In this document: positions 53,386 through 62,580 of the stretch, one piece after another
How the letters are laid out: each line of letters begins with the position of its first letter
How positions within the stretch are numbered: position 1 is the first letter of the stretch
From: Rahnella victoriana
Lineage (GTDB): Bacteria; Pseudomonadota; Gammaproteobacteria; Enterobacterales; Enterobacteriaceae
Assembly (NCBI RefSeq): GCF_004330295.1
Contig: NZ_SJOJ01000010.1
Coordinates: 118,749-182,748 of the forward strand
Direction: 5' to 3'
Length of the DNA stretch: 64,000 nt
Notes under the pieces: model-generated
What the model was told of the DNA's origin: nothing
Seen by the model: only the letters and a program-made list of their open reading frames with translations
Databases searched by the model: none
Program-made: the position numbers and the translations under genes

Positions 53386-53413
53386 CATGGCGAACGGGAT
53401 TTTGTTCGCCATG
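53386..53413. terminator. Hairpin between yebV and the peptidase gene
   Basis: CATGGCGAAC / GTTCGCCATG 10-bp stem with an 8-nt loop between convergent genes, lacking a strong T run. Confidence 0.5.
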
Positions 53414-53423
53414 CCGCTTGCGG

Positions 53424-54074
53424 TCAGTCCACGTTTTCGACAAGTGCAATACCGCGTCCGGCAAAAAAGCGGCTGAAAACCGCCACGGGCAAGGTGACAT
53501 CTTGCTGGGTGGACACATCGTGGCCCGATGGATTATGAAAAGTCACCGACGCCTGATCGGCCCTTGTGACCAGAACCAGATGCCCGCCTTTGCGAGGCGG
53601 CACAGAATCAGGGATTCGAATCGACGGATGCACCGAGGCGATGAAGAACCGGTGCTGTTCCAGCTCGCCTGCAATATCTTGTGCTGAAATATCTACCCGT
53701 ACCCGCGCCGTTAACCCTAATTCCTGACCAACATAATCGACAAAAGGTGCGTAGATCAGCCCCTTAATATTGTCCCCTTCACGAACGTAAGCGCCATACG
53801 CCAGGCTGCGTTGCGTCAGCGACAGGATTGGCTCGACTTTGCCGGAAACTGCCGCCAGAACCATTTTCAGGCAACACATTCCGCAAACATGGTTCGCCCA
53901 TTCAATAAATTCCTGCTGGTTTGAAGCGCCGGACTGCGCCCATAACGTGACATCGCTGAGCTGGAGATCCCCGGCGATAATGCCTGCGGCACAATCGGGA
54001 TCTTCCCACTGGCTGAAATAAGGTATTCCGGAACGTGTTGCAAACGCGCGCTGATTAACTGAATTCACTGACAT
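53424..54074 (-). CDS. Putative C39-like (papain-fold) cysteine peptidase
   Basis: 216 residues, no signal peptide or membrane helix. The block WANHVCGMCCLKMVLA (Cys64, Cys67, Cys68) resembles the active-site helix of peptidase C39-type folds; KGGHLVLVTR offers the histidine (His165) and FHNPSGHD the Asn/Asp (Asn181). The spacing supports a bacteriocin-processing-like papain fold, but no ABC transporter or bacteriocin gene is nearby. Function unknown. It lies between yebV (convergent) and the ASCH gene. Confidence 0.6.
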   Translation of the reverse strand: MSVNSVNQRAFATRSGIPYFSQWEDPDCAAGIIAGDLQLSDVTLWAQSGASNQQEFIEWANHVCGMCCLKMVLAAVSGKVEPILSLTQRSLAYGAYVREGDNIKGLIYAPFVDYVGQELGLTARVRVDISAQDIAGELEQHRFFIASVHPSIRIPDSVPPRKGGHLVLVTRADQASVTFHNPSGHDVSTQQDVTLPVAVFSRFFAGRGIALVENVD

Positions 54075-54134
54075 GACATATTCCTGAACGACAGATCGAC
54101 AACATCAGGTTGATCATATGACGGGGGTAAGTAA

Positions 54135-54157
54135 GGCCTGATCGTCCTGATCAGGCC
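54135..54157 (-). terminator. Hairpin after the ASCH gene
   Basis: GGCCTGATC / GATCAGGCC 9-bp stem with a GTCCT loop, followed on the minus strand by TTACTT. Confidence 0.5.
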
Positions 54158-54169
54158 GTAAAAGTGGGA

Positions 54170-54562
54170 TCAGAACTTCTCAACCATGCGGAACTTCATC
54201 AGTAACAACGGCATGGTCGGTTCAAACATATCGTATTCTTCGAAGAAACGCTGATGCTCAGCGCGCCAGTAAGCCAGCGTGCGGTCACCTTCCCCTTCTT
54301 CCCAGGCGTGCTGCTCCGTCACCTGATCGAAAGGAACTTGTTTCACTTCGGTCAGCTGTACGGCACACACCGGATTATTGCGCCCATCGACCACCACAAA
54401 GATTTCGCCAGGTTCAGGTTCGGGATCATCATCAAGATTTGAACAGGTAGCTGTTTTTGTGCCTGCAATAACACGCTTAGCCAGTTCGTCTGCTGACGAC
54501 TCGGTATCACCAAACGACCAGCGCTCTGCGTCCCTGTATTTAAGTGGGATCTGCGGAATCAT
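54170..54562 (-). CDS. ASCH domain-containing protein
   Basis: 130 residues. The pattern KRVIAGTKTATCS, PEPGEIFVVVDGRNNPVCAVQLTEVKQVPFDQV and a Trp/Glu-rich HAWEEGEGDRTLAYWRAEHQRFF fits the ASCH (PUA-like) fold, a predicted RNA- or nucleotide-binding domain; some members are ribonucleases or amidohydrolases of modified nucleosides. The exact activity here is not known. Adjacent to the peptidase gene but probably independent. Confidence 0.85.
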   Translation of the reverse strand: MIPQIPLKYRDAERWSFGDTESSADELAKRVIAGTKTATCSNLDDDPEPEPGEIFVVVDGRNNPVCAVQLTEVKQVPFDQVTEQHAWEEGEGDRTLAYWRAEHQRFFEEYDMFEPTMPLLLMKFRMVEKF

Positions 54563-54616
54563 AATTTATCCTTTCAATTGAGATAGTTCACTGCCATAAC
54601 AGTTAAACATTAGCAC

Positions 54617-54642
54617 AAAAAAACCCGCCGTAGCGGGTTTTG
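54617..54642 (-). terminator. Terminator of the WG-repeat operon
   Basis: AACCCGC / GCGGGTT hairpin with a TACG loop, followed on the minus strand by a seven-T run. Confidence 0.85.
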
Positions 54643-54659
54643 CAAGCCGGGAAAACGTC

Positions 54660-57500
54660 TTAAGGTTTGCAGTTATCCGGCATTGTCGCCGGCCACTGCC
54701 GCGCACTGCCTGCACCGTAAAGCACGGCGATACCGCATTCTTTATCCAGCCGGGCAAGAGGTTTACCTGTTTTGTCGATCATCATCGACATCGCTGGCGT
54801 AGAGACCACGGCAACCCCGCTGTCAAACGGCGATACGGCACTGAAAAGCGGTGCAATGACAAAATTACCCTGCAGGTCAACAAAGCCGTAATGGTTGTCT
54901 GCTTTGGCAAAGGCCAGTCCGTCGACCGGTAAACCTAAATCAGCATAAGATACGCCATCGGTCTGCTGGCCCTGACCGTTGATCCAGGTTTTCAAACCGT
55001 CGGTGCGGGTCAATACTGCCCGATCCCCCACCATCCGGCTGGCCTGGCCTTGTACCGTCAGCACCAGTTTACCGGTGTTGTCGACATAGCGTGTTGCCGG
55101 GGCATTGTCCTGAGGATCGTAAGAAACCGACCAGGCGCTGGCTGGCGGCATCACCCATTTACCTTCTGGCATTGCCGCAACGCGCGCGCCTTTCGCATCG
55201 ATAAGCTCATAGCCAGCGGGAGTCGCCCGTAATGCCCGATCTTGTTCAAATGCCGACCCCTGGGTGTCGACGACCGGCTGAATTTGCCACTCACCCTGCG
55301 CTGAGACATAACCTTGCTGCGGCTGTCGGGATAATTTCACCCAATCGCCAAGCGCGCTGATATGCGTTTGTTGCTCATGCAGTTCAATATTGCCTTGCGC
55401 ATCCAGCAGCCACGACTGCCCTGCGGCGGACGACGCCAGGATCCGGCCATCACTGAACTGGGTGACGGATAATCCTGCTGTCGGCGCAATTCTCGCTTTC
55501 GCATCATTGCCGATGATTTCAGCGATGACACTGGATCCGGGCTGATCAGCCGTCGCAGGCTGGGTCAGCAACCACAGCGCGGCATTAATGCGCTGCACTT
55601 TGGCATACTTCGCTTCGACGGTTTTTTTGCCCTGACTGTCGACAATCCCCCATAAGCCCTGCGGCGTCTTAAACGCAGCGAGGCCATCAGCGTAAGTACC
55701 GACATCCTGCCACGAAGGCTGAATAACGGTTTTCTGGCTGAGCACATCATAGATGCCCCACAGCGCGCCTTCCGCAGCAGTTTCGCGATAGCGGAACCAG
55801 CCGTTGCCGACAGACTCGATTTCAAATACATCAGGCAAGTTGTAATGCTTACCCGCGTGATCCAGCGCAGTCAGTTTGCCATCCAGATAATCCAGCGCAT
55901 AACCTTGTACGAAAGGCGAAATATTGTCTTCCGTCAGCGGGATAACGATTTTGCCCTGCGCATCCACCACGCCGGTGCCATCCGCTGTTCTGACAATAAA
56001 CTGCCCGATTTCATTACTGCTGTCTGCGGGCTCAATATCTTGCCATTTGCTGTCCAGTTGGAGAGAGCCGTCAGGACGCAGGAAGCCTGCACCATTTTTA
56101 CTGTCTGCGGTTTCCGGGCGAATCAGCGCCAGAGGGGATTGTGCCGTCGCGGCATCATTGCTGACATTCAGAGGTTCAATCCGGCTGTGATCGAGGGTGC
56201 TGACGGTCTTCGGATTCAGTAACGCCTTGCCGGTTACATCAACCACATTCACCACATCGCCCTGCTCATTACGCAGCCACAGGCGATGATTAATGACTTC
56301 TGCACTGTCAATTTGCGCCAGCCAGCCTATGGTTTGTGAACCGCCGATCATGCCGCCGGAAGGCGCCACAATGGCGTTCACTTTTTTCTGATCGCCTTTG
56401 GTGGTCACTAAGAACTCACCCGTGCCCTGCTGCCAGGGTTCACTGCCTGCGGGCAAGTTCAGCGGTTGTTTACGTCCGGGAACATACAATGTGAGCGTGT
56501 CTTTGGTTGCCGGATCCAGAACATAATCTCCAGACACACGCAACGCCCCGGCATTCGCTTCACTGAAGGTCGCGATAACGGCAGCCGAATTATCGAGCAA
56601 CTTAATGCCGTCAGCTGTTTTAGCCAGCCAGAAAGCACCCGTTTCTTCACTGACCGACAAATACTTTTGGTCATCCTGCACACCATCGCTGCGGATCAAC
56701 GTTATGCCATCAGCATTTTTCGCCAGCGCAACGGAAGGATTATGAGGATCAAGATTGATGGAGGCGTACTGAGGCTGAACGCGCCAGGTCAGATTACCAT
56801 CCACAATGCCGTAGCCTTTGCTGGCATTGAAGGCAATAAACAGATCATCTGAACCGAACGGCTCAACGACTTCCATTTTATCCGTAGCGACATGGCGTAC
56901 GCCATCCGGAGAAAGCAGAACACTATTAAACGACAGGGCAAGGCGAGCAGGCATGCCATCGCTCAGGGTAGCTTCATCCACCAGCTCATCGAGTGGTTTA
57001 CCCACCGGGGCACCTTTGCGGTCAATGAGTTGCGGCTTACCGCCAGTGGTCACCACCGCAATACCTGACTGAGTGAAGGGCTGAACATGGTCAAAGGCTG
57101 GCTGAATCATCCAGTTCCCTGTCAAGTCGATGTAGCCCCACTTGCCCTGCTGCATGGCGGCAGCGGCTCCGTAGTGGTAATCACCAACCTGCTCAAAGAC
57201 AGGTTTGATGACCAGTTGCCCCTGATTATCCAGAAAACCCCAGCGTTCACCTGCCGCATCGGCGGCCGGTAAAAGCACGGCAGCCCGGCCTTCATGGACA
57301 TCCCGTATGCACACATTCTGTACGACAGGCAACGCATTACGCGTCTGTGCCTCAACCTGTGCCTCCGGTAACGGCGCGGAACAACCCGCGGGTTCAGCCG
57401 CCATCGCGGAGGTTGTCAGCGTCAATAAGGCCAGTGAGCTACCGGTATTCATCGCACAACGAAGTGCAGTTCGCAGCCTTGAAGGTTTGCTGACCATCAT
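54660..57500 (-). CDS. Exported WG-repeat protein (downstream paralog)
   Basis: 946 residues. Signal peptide to about 34 (LTTSAMA-AE), then a cysteine-containing N segment (Cys40, Cys64), then many WG/FG repeats: WGFLDNQGQLVIKPVF (88 on), WGYIDLTGNWMIQPAF (121 on), WGIVDSQGKKTVEAKY, YGFVDLQGNFVIAPLF. A C-terminal segment has two further cysteines (DKECG and DNCKP). The ATG at 57500 overlaps the TGA of the upstream WG gene (TGATG). WG repeats are taken to form beta-propeller or solenoid binding surfaces; the function is unknown. Related throughout to the gene upstream, hence a duplication. Confidence 0.8.
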   Translation of the reverse strand: MMVSKPSRLRTALRCAMNTGSSLALLTLTTSAMAAEPAGCSAPLPEAQVEAQTRNALPVVQNVCIRDVHEGRAAVLLPAADAAGERWGFLDNQGQLVIKPVFEQVGDYHYGAAAAMQQGKWGYIDLTGNWMIQPAFDHVQPFTQSGIAVVTTGGKPQLIDRKGAPVGKPLDELVDEATLSDGMPARLALSFNSVLLSPDGVRHVATDKMEVVEPFGSDDLFIAFNASKGYGIVDGNLTWRVQPQYASINLDPHNPSVALAKNADGITLIRSDGVQDDQKYLSVSEETGAFWLAKTADGIKLLDNSAAVIATFSEANAGALRVSGDYVLDPATKDTLTLYVPGRKQPLNLPAGSEPWQQGTGEFLVTTKGDQKKVNAIVAPSGGMIGGSQTIGWLAQIDSAEVINHRLWLRNEQGDVVNVVDVTGKALLNPKTVSTLDHSRIEPLNVSNDAATAQSPLALIRPETADSKNGAGFLRPDGSLQLDSKWQDIEPADSSNEIGQFIVRTADGTGVVDAQGKIVIPLTEDNISPFVQGYALDYLDGKLTALDHAGKHYNLPDVFEIESVGNGWFRYRETAAEGALWGIYDVLSQKTVIQPSWQDVGTYADGLAAFKTPQGLWGIVDSQGKKTVEAKYAKVQRINAALWLLTQPATADQPGSSVIAEIIGNDAKARIAPTAGLSVTQFSDGRILASSAAGQSWLLDAQGNIELHEQQTHISALGDWVKLSRQPQQGYVSAQGEWQIQPVVDTQGSAFEQDRALRATPAGYELIDAKGARVAAMPEGKWVMPPASAWSVSYDPQDNAPATRYVDNTGKLVLTVQGQASRMVGDRAVLTRTDGLKTWINGQGQQTDGVSYADLGLPVDGLAFAKADNHYGFVDLQGNFVIAPLFSAVSPFDSGVAVVSTPAMSMMIDKTGKPLARLDKECGIAVLYGAGSARQWPATMPDNCKP

Positions 57501-60262
57501 CAATTACCTCCGGTACCACATGCCGGAGCCTTGGCAGGCCAGAGATAAGCCCCCTTGGCATCCACAATGACCCGCTGATTACAGCGCACCTGAATTTTAG
57601 CCTGAACGCCACCTTCTGCATTCAGCAAACTGACCACACCCTTGCCTCCGGCCCAGGCATGCTTCTCGCTGAAATCACCCGCCCAGTCGAACTTCGGCAA
57701 AATGGCGAAGCGACCGGTGGTGTTGATGTATCCCAACAGATTGCCATAGGTCGATTTTTTCATGGCGGTAGCAAAATTATTATTCATCGCCCCGACCTGA
57801 TCGAAGTACGAACCGATCATTTTTTTACCCTGCTGATCAACAAACCCGTACAGACCTTTGTTATCACGCATCGGGATAACACCGGAACTGGCTTTATCGG
57901 CAAGCAAGCTGTCAGGTCCGGCGAAGCGCTGGATCTCGTTACCGTCATTGTCGTAAAGCACGGTTTCGCCGGTCACGTCATCATTCATCACCAGACGTGC
58001 CAGTGAATTGAGTGGCTGAGCCTGCTCGAAACCGTCTAACGGCACCGCACCGTGATCGTTAATCAGCATAGTACGTCCATCGCTCACCGCACGGCTGAGG
58101 TTCAGCGGAGCGATGAAATGGAATGCGGCCGTATAAAGTGGCTGAATTTGCCAGTCGCCCTGAGTATTGATCGCACCAAAGTGAGGGGAGAAACCCAGCA
58201 TGACCCGGTCACCCTGAACAGAACTTGATGACGCCACAATGGCTTTGCTGACAGGGAAACGTCCGGTGCGGTCCAGCAAGGCAACACCGCCTTGTGAAGG
58301 CTGAACCAGCCAGTGATTTTGCCCCACGAGTTGCGGCCTTGAGAGTAAATCGGAGGCGATAACCTGGCCGCTTTCCGCACTGTAAAGACTATAGTGGCTG
58401 GCAAGGGCACCGCGTTCGCCCGGCTGATCATTATCAGACAGGGTAAACATGCCCTGCCCGATATACTGGAATTTACCACTACGGCTGGCCTCAGGCGCAA
58501 TCGCCCAACTGCCGTCGGTTCCGATCACTCCCCAGCCCGCCTCAGTTTGCGCTAAGGCATAACCGTCATTAAAAGATTCCACCTGAATAAACTGAGGTGC
58601 CGCTTTGATGCTTTTGCTCGCGATATCCCACAAGCCCCAGCGCAGGGTATCTTTCTCACCTTCCGTATAAAACACTAAGCCGGATGACAGACGTTGAGTG
58701 CTTTTCTGAATATTTGCCGGTACATCAACAGCATTGCCATTACGGTCAATCAGGCGTGTTGTATCGGCAGTGCCGTTATTTTCAACGGCCCACGTGTAAT
58801 CGCCGTTAAACGGACTGATTTGCGTATACACCGGCTGGATGACCCATTTCCCCGCCGCATCCACAGCACCCACTTTTTTATCTTCCGTGTGGATGATAAG
58901 CGGTGCCTGGGTGGTGTTGCCCTCTACAGAGGCCCACTGAGGGTCCGAAAGGACATTCCCTTGGGAGGTAAGAATGGCAGGAGGTTTGGTGTTGTCCGTC
59001 GGGGTGAGAACCGCCCACGGCAGGTTGTGCGTCGCGTCACTGCTGGCCTCTGGCAACGTACCGAGGTCATCCGTAAGAGGCAGGGTGTCGAGAGGCTGTA
59101 ACTGATAATCTTTAAGTGCCGTCAGCGTCGCATCACTAAGCAGTGCAACGCCATTATTGTCATAAACCTGCGCGACCTGCGGCGTTTTGCCTTCTGTCTG
59201 CATGACCCACAGGCGGTTGCCTTGTTGCAGAATTTGCGGCTTATTCACTTTCAGCGAAGCAATCTGATTATCAGCACCGATGATCACGATACCTTTACTG
59301 CCCGTCCCCAGTGTGGCTTTACCCCAGACGAGCAGATTCTCTGACTGGTCCTGTGGGATATCCTGCACTTTTTCCAGTTTGCTGTTCAGCAGTTGCTTAC
59401 TGTTGTCGCCTGCCGTGACCAGCCAACTGCCGGATGCCAGAGGACGCACCGATTTGTACTGTTCTTTACTGAGTGATACGCCCTGACGATCCACAAACGC
59501 CCAGACATTCTTCGTTTTCACCGCCACGACATCCCCGCCGAGCTGCGGCTCATCGCGGGTTTTCAGGATCATCGGGTCAATTGCCCACTCACCATTTTCG
59601 TCGAGGTATCCCCAGTAACCTTCATCCGAAGAGTCACGTTTTTTCGCCGGGATCAGCCCTGACTGAGGCAAATCAATTGCCATCACATCATCAGGCAGAG
59701 AAAGGGAACTGTCGGTGGAGGCATTCCACAGCGCCGGAGAAACCTGCGTTTGCACGCTGGCCAGTGCCTGACCGCCGACGAACCCCTGGCTATCCAGAGA
59801 AACGGCGAACGGCAGTGTTTTCACCACCGCGCCTTTGCGGTCAATCAGTGCCAGACGATTGTCTGTCACAACCAGTGCGGTGCCTTGCGCATTAAAATCT
59901 GTCGCGCGCGTGAAGCGAGGCTCAATAACCCAATGGCCTTTCTTATCGATATAGCCAAATTTGTCACCTTTTTTCGCCGCCGCCAGATCGTTCGCAAAAC
60001 CGCGCGCTTCGCTGAAATCTGGTTTGATCACCATGCGCCCGGTGGTATCGACGTAGCCCCACAATGGCTCACGGGATAGCCCCACCTGCACAGGAGAAAG
60101 CCCCTGCTGGAAAGGTAACTGGCAGTCTTTTGCCGTTTTTGCATTACCACATGCCCGTAACAGCGCGTCATCCGCATGTACCGGCAGGCTAAAAAACGCA
60201 TTCAGAACCAGGGATAACGCACTGAAGTTTCTGAGATATTTGAATTTTTCGGAGCAATTCAT
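57500..60262 (-). CDS. Exported WG-repeat protein (upstream paralog)
   Basis: 920 residues. Signal peptide to about 30 (SLPVHA-DD), N-terminal Cys38 and Cys47, then WG repeats: WGYVDTTGRMVIKPDF (68 on), FGYIDKKGHWVIEPRF (102 on), WGYLDENGEWAIDPMI, WGVIGTDGSWAIAP, YGFVDQQGKKMIG and others. The C terminus has two cysteines (VRCNQRV, PACGTGG) and shares WPA--P-C with the paralog. Translationally coupled to the second WG gene. Promoter-like TTATAA lies just upstream. Function unknown, probably periplasmic. Confidence 0.8.
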   Translation of the reverse strand: MNCSEKFKYLRNFSALSLVLNAFFSLPVHADDALLRACGNAKTAKDCQLPFQQGLSPVQVGLSREPLWGYVDTTGRMVIKPDFSEARGFANDLAAAKKGDKFGYIDKKGHWVIEPRFTRATDFNAQGTALVVTDNRLALIDRKGAVVKTLPFAVSLDSQGFVGGQALASVQTQVSPALWNASTDSSLSLPDDVMAIDLPQSGLIPAKKRDSSDEGYWGYLDENGEWAIDPMILKTRDEPQLGGDVVAVKTKNVWAFVDRQGVSLSKEQYKSVRPLASGSWLVTAGDNSKQLLNSKLEKVQDIPQDQSENLLVWGKATLGTGSKGIVIIGADNQIASLKVNKPQILQQGNRLWVMQTEGKTPQVAQVYDNNGVALLSDATLTALKDYQLQPLDTLPLTDDLGTLPEASSDATHNLPWAVLTPTDNTKPPAILTSQGNVLSDPQWASVEGNTTQAPLIIHTEDKKVGAVDAAGKWVIQPVYTQISPFNGDYTWAVENNGTADTTRLIDRNGNAVDVPANIQKSTQRLSSGLVFYTEGEKDTLRWGLWDIASKSIKAAPQFIQVESFNDGYALAQTEAGWGVIGTDGSWAIAPEASRSGKFQYIGQGMFTLSDNDQPGERGALASHYSLYSAESGQVIASDLLSRPQLVGQNHWLVQPSQGGVALLDRTGRFPVSKAIVASSSSVQGDRVMLGFSPHFGAINTQGDWQIQPLYTAAFHFIAPLNLSRAVSDGRTMLINDHGAVPLDGFEQAQPLNSLARLVMNDDVTGETVLYDNDGNEIQRFAGPDSLLADKASSGVIPMRDNKGLYGFVDQQGKKMIGSYFDQVGAMNNNFATAMKKSTYGNLLGYINTTGRFAILPKFDWAGDFSEKHAWAGGKGVVSLLNAEGGVQAKIQVRCNQRVIVDAKGAYLWPAKAPACGTGGN

Positions 60263-60779
60263 CCGATGCCCTTATAACTGGATAAAATGAGAAAGTGTAG
60301 CGCACGCTTTTTTTTCATCACCCGCAAAAATGGACGTGTGAGACGGTAAAAAATCCGATAATAATCAATTTCAAGCGTACGCACATGCCATACCTCTATA
60401 GGGTGTCAGCTTGTGAAAGAAAAAGCAGCTAATTTATTACTCTGTAACGAATGAACACCCTTCTTCGCTATGCACGATGAGAGGCTGCACATGTTACCGT
60501 TCGCTGTCATTTCCCACTCCCCGATAACCTCATAATTACATTTTGACGCGTTTCGTTAAAACAGGATCATTTTCTTTTACATACATCAGTCTGGTGAATA
60601 ATTAATCTTTGAAAGATTCCTGCAAGTTTTGATTAAAGTCATTATTCCCCCCTCTTTAGTCTGGTTTTATAGATTCCAGAGCGTTATGTGACCAATATCA
60701 CTCCCGGTCTGGGTGACGTATAACCTGGCAGTGTTCGGTTACAGCGTATTTCAGGTGCTTTATCTCATTGGGGGAAGTC
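60263..60779. other. 517-bp divergent intergenic region
   Basis: No gene seen. Holds a perfect 15-bp palindrome AATCTTT-G-AAAGATT at 60604-60618 and a CRP-like site at 60687, both upstream of the DUF1883-like gene; the left part carries the WG operon promoter. Confidence 0.5.
60687..60702 (+). promoter_or_regulatory. CRP-like site upstream of the DUF1883-like gene
   Basis: TGTGA-CCAATA-TCACT matches the CRP palindrome. A -10-like TATAAC follows at 60719-60724, giving near class II spacing though about 5 bp short of the classic -41.5. Confidence 0.5.
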
Positions 60780-61037
60780 ATGCCTATCGTTCGAGCCAGA
60801 TTGAGTCTGTTTGGTGGCGACACCGTCGTCATCCGTTGTTCAGAAAAATGTCACATTCATCTGATGTGTGAAAATGATGTTGAGCGAAAAGGACGTCACT
60901 CAGGTTTCGGCGATATTTTGACGGTAAACGATCAAAATACTGCCTATGTGGGGATCCCCTATAAAGGGATATGGAGCGTCCTTATCGACTCTCAGTGCGA
61001 CTCTCTGGAGCACTCAATCAGTTATATGCCTGCCTGA
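60780..61037 (+). CDS. DUF1883-like small protein
   Basis: 85 residues from the ATG at 60780, which has a very strong ribosome site (GGGGGAAG); a TTG four codons upstream is less likely. The pattern GGDTVVIRCSEKCHIHLMCENDVERKG and the later VGIPYKGIWSVLID resemble DUF1883 (a short beta-sandwich), in which a V-I-RCS...L segment precedes a G-W-V-ID strand. No signal peptide. Function unknown. A CRP-like site lies upstream. Confidence 0.6.
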   Translation: MPIVRARLSLFGGDTVVIRCSEKCHIHLMCENDVERKGRHSGFGDILTVNDQNTAYVGIPYKGIWSVLIDSQCDSLEHSISYMPA

Positions 61038-61397
61038 ACCCCGCATTTCAGTACCCGCACTCAACACTGTGTCTGCGACCCTTATCAGGTAGATGGATAA
61101 CCATTTGCCTGATATTTCATATTGCCGGACTGCTTTCCCCACACCGCAACCTTATAAGTCACCGCGTATATCGTCCACAGGCAAAATAATTTATTGCGTA
61201 ACGTCACGTAAAAAATTTAACTCGTTACATCAATTACATAACGTTATTAAATTGTACATTCCATAAATTCAACAACCCTTTTTAAACCCCGATTAATTGA
61301 TTGCCAGCCGCGATTTCACATTGCATTCTGTCAAAGGTAATGACGTGGCACCGGTCTGTATGGCCGGATTTCTTTCAGGCAAACACAGATCCTCATA
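61038..61397. other. 360-bp gap upstream of the M20 gene
   Basis: No gene seen. Contains repeated TAACGT/CGTTAC-type words and a palindrome ATAACGTTAT around 61196-61246, in an AT-rich stretch. Confidence 0.5.
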
Positions 61398-62576
61398 ATG
61401 AATAATAAATCACTTTGCACCATCGCTGACGTGGCTGATCTCCTTCCCCAGTTACGTAAAGTTCGCCAACACCTGCACCAGCATCCTGAACTGTCTAATG
61501 AAGAATCAGCCACGGCCGCGCTGGTCGCTGATAAATTGCAAGCCCTCGGTTATCAGGTTACCACCGCCATTGGCGGATACGGGGTGGTGGGTTCATTGAC
61601 TCTGGGCAGCGGGTCACGCCGTATCGGTATCCGCGCTGATATGGATGCCCTGCCGATCACTGAGCAAACCGGCGTCAGTTATGCCAGTCAGACTCCGGGG
61701 AAAATGCACGCCTGCGGCCACGACGGACATACCGCAATGCTGCTGGGTGCCGCAGAACAGCTGGCACGCAGCAAAAACTTCTCGGGTACCGTTAATCTGA
61801 TTTTCCAGCCAGCCGAAGAAATTGGTTTTAACAGCGGGGCCGAGCGCATGCTGGCCGAACAACTGTTTGAGCGATTCCCTTGCGATGCCGTTTACGGGTT
61901 GCACAATCATCCCGGCTATCCGGTGGGTAAAATGATGTTCCGGCCAGGTCCTTTTATGGCGGCGTGCGACACGGTGAACATCACCGTTCATGGTAAAGGT
62001 GGCCATGCCGCCCGTCCGCATATGACCGTTGACCCTATTCTGGTGGCCAGCAGTCTGGTCGTCGCGCTGCAATCCATTATTTCGCGCAATATTGACCCGA
62101 ATGAAACAGCTGTTGTGACTATCGGCTCTTTGCACTCCGGGCATGCCGCTAATGTGATCCCTGAAACCGCCCGTCTTGAGATGAGTGTGCGTTCATTTGA
62201 TCCGCAGGTACGTAAAATTCTGGAAGAACGTATCCGCACGCTGGTGGAACATCATGCCGCCGGTTATGGCGCGCGCGCAGAAATTGAGTATGTGCCCGGT
62301 TATCCGGTGCTGGTGAATCATGACCAGGAAACGGCTTTTGCGGTGGAAGTGGCAAAGGAACTGCTGGGTGAGGAGAACGTGGTCGATAACCTGCCGCCTA
62401 TTTCCGGCAGTGAAGACTTTGCCTATTTCCTGCAGCAAAAACCCGGTTGCTTCCTGCGCCTGGGGAACGGGGACAGCGCGGTTCTGCATAATCCGGCGTA
62501 CAACTTCAATGATGAGAGCCTGAGTTTCGGCGTGGCCTACTGGACCCGTCTGGTTGAACGCTATTTAGTGGATTAA
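61398..62576 (+). CDS. M20D metallopeptidase / amidohydrolase (HipO-like)
   Basis: 392 residues. M20D family, hydrolysing N-acyl or N-aroyl amino acids (hippurate, IAA-amino acid or N-acetyl amino acid type). Metal and catalytic residues visible: RADMDALPI, MHACGHDGHTAML, FQPAEEIGFNSG (catalytic Glu pair), LHNHPG, and ISGSEDFAYFL. A second, dimerisation domain (about 185-300) is present. Exact substrate unknown. It stands alone, convergent with the extensin-like gene 4 bp away. Confidence 0.88.
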   Translation: MNNKSLCTIADVADLLPQLRKVRQHLHQHPELSNEESATAALVADKLQALGYQVTTAIGGYGVVGSLTLGSGSRRIGIRADMDALPITEQTGVSYASQTPGKMHACGHDGHTAMLLGAAEQLARSKNFSGTVNLIFQPAEEIGFNSGAERMLAEQLFERFPCDAVYGLHNHPGYPVGKMMFRPGPFMAACDTVNITVHGKGGHAARPHMTVDPILVASSLVVALQSIISRNIDPNETAVVTIGSLHSGHAANVIPETARLEMSVRSFDPQVRKILEERIRTLVEHHAAGYGARAEIEYVPGYPVLVNHDQETAFAVEVAKELLGEENVVDNLPPISGSEDFAYFLQQKPGCFLRLGNGDSAVLHNPAYNFNDESLSFGVAYWTRLVERYLVD

Positions 62577-62580
62577 TGGC

